This document shows positions 1 to 9,223 of a stretch of 64,000 nt of DNA, piece by piece (position 1 is the stretch's first letter; every line of letters begins with the position of its first letter). Where the stretch lies: assembly GCA_024399545.1 (NCBI GenBank), contig JAKSNS010000009.1, positions 1 to 64,000 of the forward strand. Reading direction: 5' to 3'. The DNA comes from Paludibacteraceae bacterium (GTDB taxonomy: Bacteria > Bacteroidota > Bacteroidia > Bacteroidales > Paludibacteraceae). A program made the translations under genes and the position numbers. The notes beneath the pieces are model-generated. The model saw only the letters and a list, made by a program, of their open reading frames with translations. It ran no database searches and was not told the origin of the DNA.

Positions 1-55
1 AACGATACATTAACGATAGATTAACGATACATTAACGATACATTAACGATACATT
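1..55. repeat. 11-bp tandem repeat at left edge
   Basis: Five copies of AACGATACATT (one with G for C), ending at the GACC that follows. The array touches the window edge, so more copies may lie outside. It sits about 200 bp upstream of mce. No function is visible. Confidence 0.9.
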
Positions 56-166
56 GACCTATTCGACCCCTACTCCACTACTCAGCCACATCCCCAAAGA
101 CAAGTGTTAACAAATATAATTTTTCGCATTCTGGCAAAATTGTAGAAAAATAATTCTGCATACATA

Positions 167-197
167 TTTCAAAACCGAAAAAAAAGAGTAAATTTGC
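167..197 (+). promoter_or_regulatory. Bacteroidota-type promoter for mce-mmd operon
   Basis: TAAATTTGC at 189-197 matches the -7 box TAnnTTTGC. A weak -33 match (TTTC at 167-170) lies 18 bp upstream. It leaves an AT-rich leader of about 60 bases before the mce ATG. Confidence 0.55.
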
Positions 198-261
198 AGC
201 GATATTCGGGGCATTTGCCCTAAACTGACAAATAACTACAAATCAATAAATTATTATTTCT

Positions 262-675
262 ATGAAACCAACTCACATTGAGCATCTTGGCGTTGCAGTG
301 CCTAAACTTGAAGATGCCATCCCTTATTTCGAGCAGTTGCTCGGCTCAAAATGCTATTCTATCGAAGAGGTTGCCGACCAGAAAGTCCGCACAGCCTTCT
401 TCAAGGTAGGTCAGACCAAAATCGAGCTCCTTGAGCCAACTTCCCCTGAAAGCACCATCGCTAAATGGCTTGAGAAAAACCCACGTGGCGGTGTACACCA
501 CGTAGCTTTCAACTTCGAGGGCGGTCTTCAGAAAGTCCTCGACGAGGCTGCTGCCAACGAATGGCAACTCATTGACAAACAGCCACGCAAGGGTGCCGAA
601 AACCTCAACATCGCTTTCCTCCACCCAAAATCAACCCACGGCATTCTCACAGAGCTCTGCGAACAGCCTAAGTAA
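262..675 (+). CDS. mce: Methylmalonyl-CoA epimerase
   Basis: A cytosolic 137-residue protein of the vicinal oxygen chelate (glyoxalase-like) fold. It interconverts the two epimers of methylmalonyl-CoA, between the B12-dependent mutase and the decarboxylase encoded next door. The family's metal ligands fit His8, Glu55, His80 and Glu131, in the motifs HIEHLGVAV, KIELLEP, GVHHVAFNF and GILTELCEQ. Length is normal for the family. It is first in an operon with mmdA (24-bp gap), which supports a role in the succinate-to-propionate route. The ATG lies in an AT-rich leader without a clear Shine-Dalgarno sequence, as is common in Bacteroidota. Confidence 0.93.
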   Translation: MKPTHIEHLGVAVPKLEDAIPYFEQLLGSKCYSIEEVADQKVRTAFFKVGQTKIELLEPTSPESTIAKWLEKNPRGGVHHVAFNFEGGLQKVLDEAAANEWQLIDKQPRKGAENLNIAFLHPKSTHGILTELCEQPK

Positions 676-699
676 AAATCTAATAACGCATCAATAAAA

Positions 700-2259
700 A
701 TGGAAAACAAAGAGAAAGTTAAAAAGCTTATCGACCTGCGCGTTCAGGCAAAGCTTGGCGGCGGTCAGAAGCGTATCGACTCCCAGCACAGCAAAGGTAA
801 ATACACAGCCCGCGAGCGTATCGAAATGCTCCTCGACGAGGGCTCTTTCGAGGAACTTGACATGTTCGTAACCCACCGTTGCGTGAATTTCGGACTTGAG
901 AAGGAGAAATACCTCGGCGACGGCGTCGTTATCGGTCACGGTACCATCGAAGGCCGCTCTGTTTATGTCTTCGCCCAGGATTTCACCGTATTCGGAGGTT
1001 CTCTTTCTGAGACCATGGCCCTCAAGATTTGCAAGGTTATGGACCTCGCAATGAAGATGGGTGCCCCAGTAATCGGCATCAACGATTCGGGTGGCGCACG
1101 TATCCAGGAGGGTGTTACAGCACTCGCAGGCTACGCTGAGATTTTCGAGCGCAACATCCTCGCGTCTGGCGTAGTCCCTCAAATCTCCGCTATCTTCGGT
1201 CCTTGCGCAGGTGGTGCCGTTTATTCCCCTGCACTGACCGACTTCATCCTCATGACCGAGGAGAACTCCTACATGTTCGTTACCGGTCCAAAGGTAGTTA
1301 AGTCAGTAACCAACGAGACAATCTCTACCGAAGACCTCGGTGGCGCACGCATCCACGCATCTAAGTCTGGCGTTGCTCACTTCCGTTCGGCAAACGAGCA
1401 GGAGTGCATCGCAACAATCCGCGAACTCGTATCTTACATCCCTCAGAACAACCTCGAAGAGGCTCCTGTTTACGAGTGCAACGACCCTATCAACCGTCTT
1501 GAGGACGAGCTGAACAGCATCATCCCTGACAACCCTAACATGCCTTACGACATGAAACGTGTCATCAACGGCATCACCGATAACGGCCAGTTCCTTGAGG
1601 TTCACGCTGACTACGCTAAGAACATCATCGTAGGTTTCGCACGCTTCAACGGTGTCTCTACAGGTATCATCGCCAACCAGCCAGCATTCCTCGCAGGTGT
1701 GCTCGACTGCGACGCTTCACGCAAGGCTGCACGTTTCATCCGCTTCTGCGACGCCTTCAATATTCCTATCCTCACACTCGTTGACGTTCCTGGCTTCCTT
1801 CCTGGCTCTGGTCAAGAGTACTCAGGTATCATCACCCACGGTGCTAAACTTATGTTCGCTTACGGCGAGGCTACCGTTCCAAAGGTTACTGTCACATTGC
1901 GTAAATCTTACGGTGGCGCACACTGCGTGATGAGCTCTAAGCAGCTCCGTGGCGACTTCAACTACGCATGGCCAACAGCCGAAATCGCAGTTATGGGTGC
2001 AGCAGGCGCAATCGAGGTTCTCGAGGGTCGTACAATCGCCAAGATGGAGAACCCTGACGAGAAGGCCCAGTACATCAACGAGAAGACTAACGAGTATAAG
2101 GATAAGTTCGCTAACCCTTACATGGCTGCCTCTTACGGTTACATCGACGATGTCATCGAGCCTCGCAACACTCGCTTCAGAGTCATCCGCGCGTTCCAGG
2201 CACTTCAGACCAAGAAGCTGACTAACCCATTGAAGAAACACTCTAACATCCCATTGTAA
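700..2259 (+). CDS. mmdA: Methylmalonyl-CoA decarboxylase alpha subunit (carboxyltransferase)
   Basis: A 519-residue acyl-CoA carboxyltransferase. It moves the carboxyl group of (S)-methylmalonyl-CoA onto the biotin carried by MmdC, giving propionyl-CoA. It shows the family's N- and C-terminal crotonase-like halves, with glycine-rich oxyanion motifs such as [18 protein letters not shown] and a [13 protein letters not shown] stretch in the first half, and VDVPGFLPG with [10 protein letters not shown] in the second. The same family includes propionyl-CoA carboxylase beta subunits. The neighbouring membrane and biotin-carrier subunits, with no biotin carboxylase gene nearby, favour the sodium-pumping decarboxylase. 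Confidence 0.93.
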   Translation: MENKEKVKKLIDLRVQAKLGGGQKRIDSQHSKGKYTARERIEMLLDEGSFEELDMFVTHRCVNFGLEKEKYLGDGVVIGHGTIEGRSVYVFAQDFTVFGGSLSETMALKICKVMDLAMKMGAPVIGINDSGGARIQEGVTALAGYAEIFERNILASGVVPQISAIFGPCAGGAVYSPALTDFILMTEENSYMFVTGPKVVKSVTNETISTEDLGGARIHASKSGVAHFRSANEQECIATIRELVSYIPQNNLEEAPVYECNDPINRLEDELNSIIPDNPNMPYDMKRVINGITDNGQFLEVHADYAKNIIVGFARFNGVSTGIIANQPAFLAGVLDCDASRKAARFIRFCDAFNIPILTLVDVPGFLPGSGQEYSGIITHGAKLMFAYGEATVPKVTVTLRKSYGGAHCVMSSKQLRGDFNYAWPTAEIAVMGAAGAIEVLEGRTIAKMENPDEKAQYINEKTNEYKDKFANPYMAASYGYIDDVIEPRNTRFRVIRAFQALQTKKLTNPLKKHSNIPL

Positions 2260-2264
2260 TCCTC

Positions 2265-2612
2265 ATGCTGTTAGTTAACTGGACAAACACAATGATCATA
2301 ACCGTTGTCGGTTTCTGTATCGTCTTCGTCATCCTGACCATCCTTATCCTTGTCATCAAACTCTTCGGACACGTGATGGCTCCAAGAGTGGTGAAGAAGA
2401 AAGTTACTGTACACGAATTGACGGGTTACGTCCAAGAGGAGCAAGACAAGGTGCACATCCCCGCCATCCATAGCGCGGCTATCGCGGCGGCACTTCACCT
2501 CTACACCGACGACAACCACGATAAGGAGAGCTACATCCTCCGTATCAACAAGGTGGCTCGCCGCTACTCTCCTTGGAACTCTAAAATTTATGGTCTGAAC
2601 CAACTCAAATAA
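2265..2612 (+). CDS. mmdD: Methylmalonyl-CoA decarboxylase delta subunit (OadG-like)
   Basis: A 115-residue membrane subunit with one N-terminal transmembrane helix (about residues 9-34), then a charged cytosolic tail. In sodium-pump decarboxylases this subunit anchors the alpha subunit to the MmdB channel. The C-terminal third (AALHLYTDDNHDKESYILRI and a downstream RRYSPW) resembles the whole of the next small protein. That is the relationship described between the delta and epsilon subunits of the Veillonella enzyme. It starts 5 bp after the mmdA stop, so translation is probably coupled. Confidence 0.85.
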   Translation: MLLVNWTNTMIITVVGFCIVFVILTILILVIKLFGHVMAPRVVKKKVTVHELTGYVQEEQDKVHIPAIHSAAIAAALHLYTDDNHDKESYILRINKVARRYSPWNSKIYGLNQLK

Positions 2613-2618
2613 ACCATC

Positions 2619-2798
2619 ATGAAAGCTAAAAAGAAGACAATTTCCGACCTTGAACTGACAGCAGTCTCTATGGCTCTTCACCTCTATCTTGATGACGACG
2701 TCCACGATATTGAGTCCGGCAAATTGACTATTAACACCGTGGACAGACGCTTCTCTCCATGGAACTTAAAAATCTTTGGTTTAAACAACAAATTCTAA
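2619..2798 (+). CDS. mmdE: Methylmalonyl-CoA decarboxylase epsilon subunit
   Basis: A 59-residue reading frame from ATG 2619 to TAA 2796-2798, filling the gap between mmdD and mmdC. The protein has a lysine-rich start (MKAKKKTISDLELTAVSMAL), then HLYLDDDVHD, RRFSPWNLKIFGL and NNKF. It closely parallels the C-terminus of MmdD (HLYTDDNHD, RRYSPWNSKIYGL). In Veillonella the epsilon chain is similarly homologous to the delta C-terminus and stabilises the complex. It has no membrane helix, so it should sit on the cytosolic side. The size, place and similarity make the call fairly firm. Confidence 0.82.
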   Translation: MKAKKKTISDLELTAVSMALHLYLDDDVHDIESGKLTINTVDRRFSPWNLKIFGLNNKF

Positions 2799-2805
2799 TA
2801 ACACA

Positions 2806-3495
2806 ATGAAGAAATTCAAATTTTCAATAAATGGCAGCAAGTTCGAGACTTCCGTCAACGAACTCGAAAACAACCAGTTCGAGATTGAGGTCAACGGCAC
2901 TAAATATACCGTTGACGTAGAACGCGAGGCTGCCGCCGCTCCAAAGACCACACCAGGCAAGGTTGCCTCAATCGCAACTCCTAACACTGCCGCCGGTACA
3001 GTAGCCACAACCAAGGCTCCTCTGCCAGGCAGCATCGTTAAGGTCGTTGCCGCTGAGGGCGCTAAGGTTGCCAAAGGTGACACCATCCTCACCATGGAGT
3101 CTATGAAGATGGAGAACGAGATTAAGGCTGAAACCGCCGGTACTCTTGTCAAAATTCACGTTGCCGCAGGTCAGAACGTCATGCAGGACGACAAACTCTT
3201 CGACATCAAGGCTGAAGGCGTTGCAGCACCTGCCGCAGCTCCTGCACCTGCCGCCGCTCCTAAGGCAGCAGCATCCGGCGACGGAAAACCAGTGAAATCT
3301 CCACTGCCAGGCAGCATCGTCAAGATTCTCGTGAAGGAGGGTCAGGCCGTTAAACGCGGCGACACCATCCTCACCATGGAGTCTATGAAGATGGAGAACG
3401 AGATTAAGGCTGAGAAAGACGGTGTAATCACAGCCATAAAAGTGACTGTAGGTCAGAACGTCATGCAGGACGACGACCTCGTCGTTTTGGCGTAA
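2806..3495 (+). CDS. mmdC: Biotin carboxyl carrier subunit with two biotinyl domains
   Basis: A 229-residue biotin carrier for the decarboxylase. After an N-terminal domain (about 1-40) and an Ala/Pro/Thr-rich linker come two complete biotinyl domains, about residues 71-136 and 164-229, each with the motif ESMKMEN. The acceptor lysines are Lys101 and Lys195. The domains are joined by an Ala/Pro linker (about 137-160). Carriers of this family usually end in a single domain. The two copies are nearly identical even in DNA: 53 bp at 3079-3131 recur exactly at 3361-3413, so the duplication is recent or kept alike by gene conversion. Confidence 0.92.
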   Translation: MKKFKFSINGSKFETSVNELENNQFEIEVNGTKYTVDVEREAAAAPKTTPGKVASIATPNTAAGTVATTKAPLPGSIVKVVAAEGAKVAKGDTILTMESMKMENEIKAETAGTLVKIHVAAGQNVMQDDKLFDIKAEGVAAPAAAPAPAAAPKAAASGDGKPVKSPLPGSIVKILVKEGQAVKRGDTILTMESMKMENEIKAEKDGVITAIKVTVGQNVMQDDDLVVLA

Positions 3496-3524
3496 ATATC
3501 TGAGACATCGTTTTCTCAATCAAT

Positions 3525-4862
3525 ATGAAGCCACTTAGAGTAATACTCTTGACATTATTGTTTATCTTCCCGCTGCGCGGTGTCCTCGCTCAGGACACCA
3601 TAGCAGTGGCTGAAGGTAACCCGGTTGCTATTACTGACGAAGTAACAAGTTCAACAAATATTGATAATGAAACACTTGACCTGGGCGAGATTATCGTGGA
3701 TTTCTGCAAAAGCATGGGATTCTACCAGATGTTCGCCACCGAGGGAGGTTGGAAGTACTTGATAATGCTGTTGGTATCGTTCCTGCTGCTTTATCTGGCC
3801 ATTGTCAAAAAGTTTGAGCCGCTGTTGCTGTTGCCAATAGCCTTCGGAATGCTGCTGACCAATCTTCCTGGCGCCGAGATGTTTCATAACGCAAACTTCG
3901 CAGGTGGCCATGTTCATTGGGATCTCATGACTTCTACGGATACGGCTGGCCTTTTGGACTACCTGTATCTTGGTGTTAAGTTGGGCATCTACCCTTGCCT
4001 CATCTTTGTCGGCATTGGTGCTATGACCGATTTCGGTCCACTGCTCGCCAACCCTAAGAGCCTTCTTCTTGGTGCCGCTGCCCAGCTTGGTATTTTCATC
4101 ACGTTCATCTGTGCCTGCGGTATGGGCTTTACCGCCCAGGAGGCAGCATCTATCGGTATCATCGGTGGTGCTGACGGCCCTACTGCCATCTTCCTCACCT
4201 CCCGCCTCGCTCCGCACTTGCTTGGTCCTATTGCCGTCGCCGCATATTCTTACATGGCCCTCGTCCCTGTCATTCAGCCGCCAATCATGCGCCTGCTGAC
4301 CACTAAAAAGGAACGCGCCATCCGTATGAAACAGTTACGCTCGGTGTCCAAGACTGAGAAGATTGTCTTCCCTATCATGGTTGCCGCCTTCGTCTCTTTG
4401 CTGTTGCCGTCTGCCGCTTCCCTCGTCGGATGTCTTATGCTTGGTAACCTGATGAAGGAGTCTGGCGTTTGCGAGCGTCTGACCAAAACGGTACAGAACG
4501 AACTTATGAACATCGTAACTATTTTCCTTGGCACGACTGTAGGTGCTACAGCCACAGCCGAAGCGTTCCTGAACATACAGACACTGATGATTCTCGTCAT
4601 TGGTATCGTGGCATTCAGTTTCGGCACTGGTGGTGGCGTGTTGCTTGCCAAGTTGATGAATGTCTTCCTCAAGGAGAAAATCAACCCACTCATCGGCTCT
4701 GCCGGCGTTTCCGCTGTCCCTATGGCAGCACGCGTCTCGCAGACGGTCGGTCAGGAGGAGAACCCAAGCAACTTCCTGCTTATGCATGCCATGGGACCTA
4801 ACGTCGCTGGCGTGATTGGCTCGGCTGTCGCTGCTGGTATCCTGTTGGGAATCCTCGGTTGA
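3525..4862 (+). CDS. mmdB: Methylmalonyl-CoA decarboxylase beta subunit (sodium channel)
   Basis: A 445-residue integral membrane subunit that decarboxylates carboxybiotin and moves sodium ions outward. It has many hydrophobic helices and the conserved [13 protein letters not shown] region, which carries the membrane aspartate of OadB/MmdB proteins. The N-terminus has an extra signal-like segment ([15 protein letters not shown]...VLAQ) and about 30 polar residues before the usual start of the family, so this copy is somewhat longer than typical. It is the last gene of the mce-mmdADECB operon and is followed at once by a strong terminator. Confidence 0.92.
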   Translation: MKPLRVILLTLLFIFPLRGVLAQDTIAVAEGNPVAITDEVTSSTNIDNETLDLGEIIVDFCKSMGFYQMFATEGGWKYLIMLLVSFLLLYLAIVKKFEPLLLLPIAFGMLLTNLPGAEMFHNANFAGGHVHWDLMTSTDTAGLLDYLYLGVKLGIYPCLIFVGIGAMTDFGPLLANPKSLLLGAAAQLGIFITFICACGMGFTAQEAASIGIIGGADGPTAIFLTSRLAPHLLGPIAVAAYSYMALVPVIQPPIMRLLTTKKERAIRMKQLRSVSKTEKIVFPIMVAAFVSLLLPSAASLVGCLMLGNLMKESGVCERLTKTVQNELMNIVTIFLGTTVGATATAEAFLNIQTLMILVIGIVAFSFGTGGGVLLAKLMNVFLKEKINPLIGSAGVSAVPMAARVSQTVGQEENPSNFLLMHAMGPNVAGVIGSAVAAGILLGILG

Positions 4863-4878
4863 TATTAACCAAATAATC

Positions 4879-4915
4879 GAGTACACCTCAATGGATTTGG
4901 GGTGTACTCTTTTTC
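4879..4915 (+). terminator. Rho-independent terminator after mmdB
   Basis: GAGTACACC (4879-4887) pairs with GGTGTACTC (4901-4909), followed by a T-rich run. It ends only 5 bp before the next ATG. Confidence 0.88.
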
Positions 4916-4920
4916 TTATT

Positions 4921-5370
4921 ATGAAGAAAAGGATAATAAACATTGCAATTGTCGTAGTGGTTGCGGCAATCCTAATTGCGGTCGCCACATGGCTTACGCT
5001 GCCCGCCGAAGAGTACCACATGCTGCTCCATAGGAATATCTTTGAGAACATCGCCTACCTTGATGACGACACCGAAGTGCAACTGCCAATCGAGGTGATG
5101 CTTGCAGACTTCCACGTCGAAAACACGACGACGGACAACGGAATCGATACCCTCTACACCTTTTCGCTCTTGTTGCAACCAACTGGCAACACTTCGCCCG
5201 AATACATTAAGGACATCACCCTACAACCTTTGCAAACAGAGACTTACAAGCACTATGACATTTACATAGATGAGTTCATCTACAACGAGGCAGAAGGGCG
5301 GCTGATAGTATTCATAAAGCTTGAACGCCGCCGTTACCAATTGCTACTCAACACATTGAACTCGGAGTGA
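4921..5370 (+). CDS. Small membrane-anchored protein of unknown function
   Basis: 149 residues. A basic start (MKKRIINIA) and one hydrophobic helix (about 6-27) are followed by a polar domain of about 120 residues that is probably extracytoplasmic. I do not recognise the family. The reading frame is open further upstream inside mmdB, but ATG 4921 is the sensible start because it directly precedes the signal-anchor. The start lies 5 bp beyond the mmdB terminator, so the gene is either expressed by read-through or from a start very close to the ATG. Confidence 0.7.
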   Translation: MKKRIINIAIVVVVAAILIAVATWLTLPAEEYHMLLHRNIFENIAYLDDDTEVQLPIEVMLADFHVENTTTDNGIDTLYTFSLLLQPTGNTSPEYIKDITLQPLQTETYKHYDIYIDEFIYNEAEGRLIVFIKLERRRYQLLLNTLNSE

Positions 5371-5399
5371 AAAATATTTCAAAAATTTCCACCAAAACA

Positions 5400-5432
5400 T
5401 TTGCATAGTTAAGCAAAAAGTCGTACCTTTGC
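5400..5432 (+). promoter_or_regulatory. Promoter of tRNA-Gln
   Basis: TTTG at 5400-5403 and TACCTTTGC at 5424-5432 are separated by 20 bp, a textbook Bacteroidota housekeeping promoter just upstream of the tRNA. Confidence 0.85.
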
Positions 5433-5448
5433 ACTCGCAATTCGGAAC

Positions 5449-5519
5449 TGCCTTATGGTGTAATGGTAGCACTACAGATTCTGGTTCTGTCTGTGAGGGT
5501 TCGAATCCTTCTAAGGCAA
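5449..5519 (+). tRNA. tRNA-Gln (anticodon CTG)
   Basis: Acceptor stem TGCCTTA (5449-5455) pairs with TAAGGCA (5512-5518). The anticodon stem ACAGA/TCTGT encloses the loop TTCTGGT, with anticodon CTG at 5481-5483, reading CAG. The T-arm contains GGTTCGAATCC. CCA is not encoded. Confidence 0.95.
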
Positions 5520-5535
5520 CAAAACAGTTCGGATG

Positions 5536-5570
5536 ACGGAGGTTTTTCTTTGAGAGACCTCCGTTTTTTT
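5536..5570 (+). terminator. Terminator after tRNA-Gln
   Basis: ACGGAGGT (5536-5543) and ACCTCCGT (5557-5564) form an 8-bp stem followed by seven T residues. Confidence 0.9.
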
Positions 5571-5587
5571 ACCTACAGCATAACCAA

Positions 5588-6919
5588 ATGAGAATCCAAC
5601 TCTCTGACCATTACGGATACCGCAAACTTTTCCGTTTCACGCTCCCTTCGATTCTGATGATTCTCTTCACCAGCATCTACGGTGTCGTCGATGGCCTTTT
5701 CATATCAAACTACGTTGGTACGACTGCCTTTGCCGCCGTCAACCTGATTATGCCTTTGCTGATGATTACTGGTTCCGTTGGGTATATGATAGGCTCTGGT
5801 GGCAGTGCCTTGGTGGCCAAGATTATGGGCGAGGGCGACGACGCACGTGCCAACCGTCTTTTCACGATGATGGTATGGCTGTCGGTAATCCTTGGGGTTA
5901 TCCTGAATGGCATCACATATTTCCTGCTCCGCCCCGTCTCGATTCTCTTTGGAGCGACAGGCCCGATGTTGGAATACTGCGTACGTTATGGCACGGTGAT
6001 TGTTTTCGGTGGAACTTTTTTTATCCTTCAGTTTGTCTTCCAGCCTTTTTTCGTTGCAGCAGAGCAACCACGTCTCGGTATGTGGGTAACGATAGCGGCA
6101 GGTGTCACAAACATCATTGGCGACTTCGTACTTGTAGGTCTGTTGCATTACGGGCTTGTAGGGGCAGCGATGGCTTCTAACTTTAGTCAAGTCGTAGGCT
6201 CTGTAATTCCCATTATATATTTTCGCGGACGTAACAACAGCAGGATACATTTAACCACGGCAGAGTGGGATTTCAAGGCAATCCTGCACACTTTCAGCAA
6301 CGGTGCGTCTGAGATGGTGACTAACGTCTCGCTCTCGCTTGTCAATATACTATACAACGTCAAACTCTTGTCGCTTGCTGGGCAAAACGGCGTTGCAGCG
6401 TACGGAATAATAATGTATGCCTCTTATATGTTTGTTTCCGTTTATCTTGGTTACGCAATGGGGGTTATGCCCGTGGTTGGTTTCCACTATGGTGCTGGAA
6501 ACCGTGATGAGTTGCGAAGCCTCTTACGCCACAGTTGCGTAATACTTACGCTCCTTGGCATTCTCTTCACCACTCTTGCTGAAATCTTCGCCTACCCGAT
6601 AGCAGGTGTTTTCGTGGGTTACGACCCTGAACTCCATACTTTTGCCACACATGCCTTCCGCCTTTACATGCTTGCTTTCGTCGTCAGCCCATTCAACATA
6701 TTCGCCTCATCGTTCTTCACCGCACTCAACAACGGCTATGTCTCTGCCACAATATCCTTCACACGCCTTTTCCTCTTCCAGATTGGTGCGATACTCATAC
6801 TTCCAATTTTCTTTGGCGTTGACGGTATTTGGTCAGCCATCATAGCCTCAGAAGTACTTTCACTCCTTGTTGTCACCTACTTTTTCCTCACTCGGCGTAG
6901 TAGATACGGTTATTTCTAA
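5588..6919 (+). CDS. MATE family efflux transporter
   Basis: A 443-residue polytopic membrane protein with about 12 hydrophobic segments in two similar halves. The family exports cationic drugs and metabolites in exchange for H+ or Na+. Typical family stretches include PSILMILFTSIYGVVDGLFIS near the start and GAMASNFSQVVGSVIPIIYF around the middle. Length is normal. The substrate cannot be read from the sequence. It starts 18 bp after the tRNA-Gln terminator, in the same direction, and is followed by its own terminator-like hairpin. Confidence 0.88.
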   Translation: MRIQLSDHYGYRKLFRFTLPSILMILFTSIYGVVDGLFISNYVGTTAFAAVNLIMPLLMITGSVGYMIGSGGSALVAKIMGEGDDARANRLFTMMVWLSVILGVILNGITYFLLRPVSILFGATGPMLEYCVRYGTVIVFGGTFFILQFVFQPFFVAAEQPRLGMWVTIAAGVTNIIGDFVLVGLLHYGLVGAAMASNFSQVVGSVIPIIYFRGRNNSRIHLTTAEWDFKAILHTFSNGASEMVTNVSLSLVNILYNVKLLSLAGQNGVAAYGIIMYASYMFVSVYLGYAMGVMPVVGFHYGAGNRDELRSLLRHSCVILTLLGILFTTLAEIFAYPIAGVFVGYDPELHTFATHAFRLYMLAFVVSPFNIFASSFFTALNNGYVSATISFTRLFLFQIGAILILPIFFGVDGIWSAIIASEVLSLLVVTYFFLTRRSRYGYF

Positions 6920-7288
6920 AAAACCGAACATCTTGCGAGGTGTTTTTTAGGTTTTGTTAGCCAATTATCTCAATTAACTCAATTAACTCAATTAATTTTG
7001 GGACACTTCCTCATCACTCGCAGGAAGAGTTACTGCTATCTCTGAGATAAACCGTTTTGACAACACGACAAATGTGTTCTATAAGGTTCTCGTTTTTCAA
7101 TTCATTGAACAACGACGTTACAAATATTCTTTCATTTCACAAAATATCCCAACAAAATATAGGGTGATACTTTTGTCAGTATTTTTTTTCACAAAGATGG
7201 CTTTATGTCAAAAAAAATTCGTACCTTTGCACCGCCTTCCGAATAGGCACTCAAAACGACTAATTTATCACACAAACAACAAATAATT
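6920..7288. other. Intergenic region between MATE gene and hydB
   Basis: A short ACATC/GGTGT hairpin followed by six T (6926-6948) probably ends the MATE transcript. At 6970-6995 there are three 9-bp repeats of TCAATTAAC. The rest is AT-rich leader with the hydB promoter near its end. A 70-codon open frame here (7074-7286) has no recognisable features. Confidence 0.6.
7222..7230 (+). promoter_or_regulatory. -7 box for the hyd operon
   Basis: TACCTTTGC, the Bacteroidota -7 consensus, lies 58 bp before the hydB ATG. A -33 TTTG at the right distance is not clear. Confidence 0.65.
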
Positions 7289-9211
7289 ATGGCTTTACCA
7301 ATCATTGCTTCTTTCCAGGATTTGGAAAAGGTGCAGAAGAAATGTGCCGCCGACTTCGCTTTGCGCGAACTCAGCGACCGTCCTCAAGGTATTAGCGCGG
7401 AAGAAATCAAGGAACTCACCAAAGAAGGTTACGAGCAGTATGTGCTCTGCTGCGGTGGTACCGGATGTCACGCTTCGCAAAGTGCCGAGATTATCAAAAG
7501 ATTCGAGGATGCCATCAATGAGAATGGCCTCGAAAAGAAAATCAAGGTTATCCGCACAGGATGCTTTGGATTCTGCGAACAGGGTCCTATCGTACAAATT
7601 CGCCCTGACAACACTTTCTACGTACACGTCACTCCAGACGATGTCAAGGAGATTGTGACTGAGCATCTCATTGGAGGTAACAAGGTTAAACGCCTCCTCT
7701 ACGTTTTGCCAGCTACAGGCGAGCACATGCCAGACTCAAAGCACATGCCATTCTACAAACAGCAGGTGCGTATCGCTCTCCGCAACTGTGGTTCTATTGA
7801 CCCAGAGAACATCAACGAGTACATTGCCCGCAAGGGTTATGCGGCACTTGCCAAGGTGTTGACAATGAAACCAGAGGATGTTATCCAGACTATCATCGAC
7901 GCTGGTCTCCGCGGCCGTGGCGGTGGCGGTTTCCCTACCGGTCAGAAATGGAAAATCACACGTGAGGTTCAGGCTACTAAGAAATACGTAGTCTGCAACG
8001 CCGACGAAGGCGACCCAGGCGCATTCATGGATCGTTCAATCCTTGAGGGTGACCCTCACTCAATCATCGAGGCTATGGCCATCAACGGTTACTGCACAGG
8101 CGCAGACCACGGTCTTATATATATCCGTGCCGAGTACCCACTCGCTATCCACCGCCTTGAGGTGGCTATCGCCCAGGCTCGCGAGTGCCATCTGCTCGGA
8201 AAGAACATCTTTGGCACAGACTTCTCGTTCGATATTGAACTCCGCTATGGTGCAGGCGCATTCGTATGCGGTGAGGAGACTGCCCTTATCCGCTCGATGG
8301 AAGGTAAGCGTGGTGAACCTTACGTAAAACCACCGTTCCCTTCAGTCCGTGGTTACAAAGACGCCCCTACCAACGTCAACAACGTCGAGACTTTCGCAAA
8401 CATCTGCCCTATCATCCTTAACGGTTCCAAGTGGTTCTCCTCTATCGGTACTGAGAAATCTCACGGTACCAAGGTGTTCGCCCTCGCAGGTAAGGTCAAC
8501 AACGTCGGTCTTATCGAGGTTCCTATGGGAACAACCCTCCGTCAGGTCATCTTCGACATCGGCGGTGGTATCAAGGGCGGCAAGAAATTCAAGGCTGTAC
8601 AGACTGGTGGCCCTTCCGGCGGTTGCTTGACTGAGAAACACCTCGACACCCCTATTGACTATGACAACCTCATCGCCGCAGGCTCAATGATGGGTTCTGG
8701 TGGTATGATCGTCATGGACGAGGACAACTGTATGGTTTCTGTAGCCAAGTTCTACCTTGACTTCACCGTTGAGGAGAGCTGCGGCAAATGTTCACCATGC
8801 CGTATTGGTAACAAACGCCTCTATGAGATTCTTGACAAAATCACCAAGGGCGAAGGCACAATGGAAGACATTGACAATTTGGAAAACCTGGCACGCGTCA
8901 TCAAGGACACTGCACTCTGCGGACTTGGACAGACATCGCCAAACCCAGTACTCTCCACAATAGACAACTTCCGCGATGAGTACATTGCCCATGTCAAAGA
9001 CCATCGCTGCCCTGCACACCAGTGCCGTGCTCTGACTCAGTACATCATCGACCCTACCAAGTGTAAAGGTTGTACCGCTTGTGCAAGGAAATGTCCTGTC
9101 AGTGCAATCAAGGGCGAGGTTAAAGTACCTCATGTTATCGACCCTCAAGTCTGCATCCGTTGTGGCAACTGTAAGAACAGCTGTAAATTCGGTGCTATCA
9201 CCATCCAGTAA
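7289..9211 (+). CDS. hydB: Electron-bifurcating hydrogenase, NADH-binding subunit (NuoF-like)
   Basis: A 640-residue subunit that oxidises NADH in a soluble trimeric [FeFe] hydrogenase. It has an N-terminal thioredoxin-like [2Fe-2S] domain (Cys in LCCGGTGCHAS and RTGCFGFCEQG), then a NuoF core with the NADH/FMN motifs GLRGRGGGGFPTG and CNADEGDPGAF. An iron-sulphur site ESCGKCSPCRIG follows, and two C-terminal [4Fe-4S] ferredoxin motifs (CKGCTACARKC and CIRCGNCKNSC). That domain order is typical of HydB of bifurcating hydrogenases rather than complex I. It is first of three genes, with HydA and HydC following. Confidence 0.92.
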   Translation: MALPIIASFQDLEKVQKKCAADFALRELSDRPQGISAEEIKELTKEGYEQYVLCCGGTGCHASQSAEIIKRFEDAINENGLEKKIKVIRTGCFGFCEQGPIVQIRPDNTFYVHVTPDDVKEIVTEHLIGGNKVKRLLYVLPATGEHMPDSKHMPFYKQQVRIALRNCGSIDPENINEYIARKGYAALAKVLTMKPEDVIQTIIDAGLRGRGGGGFPTGQKWKITREVQATKKYVVCNADEGDPGAFMDRSILEGDPHSIIEAMAINGYCTGADHGLIYIRAEYPLAIHRLEVAIAQARECHLLGKNIFGTDFSFDIELRYGAGAFVCGEETALIRSMEGKRGEPYVKPPFPSVRGYKDAPTNVNNVETFANICPIILNGSKWFSSIGTEKSHGTKVFALAGKVNNVGLIEVPMGTTLRQVIFDIGGGIKGGKKFKAVQTGGPSGGCLTEKHLDTPIDYDNLIAAGSMMGSGGMIVMDEDNCMVSVAKFYLDFTVEESCGKCSPCRIGNKRLYEILDKITKGEGTMEDIDNLENLARVIKDTALCGLGQTSPNPVLSTIDNFRDEYIAHVKDHRCPAHQCRALTQYIIDPTKCKGCTACARKCPVSAIKGEVKVPHVIDPQVCIRCGNCKNSCKFGAITIQ

Positions 9212-9223
9212 ATTTTATAGACT

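Noticed and set aside
7074..7286. Small gene before hydB
   Set aside because: The frame overlaps the hyd promoter, and its composition looks like AT-rich leader sequence.
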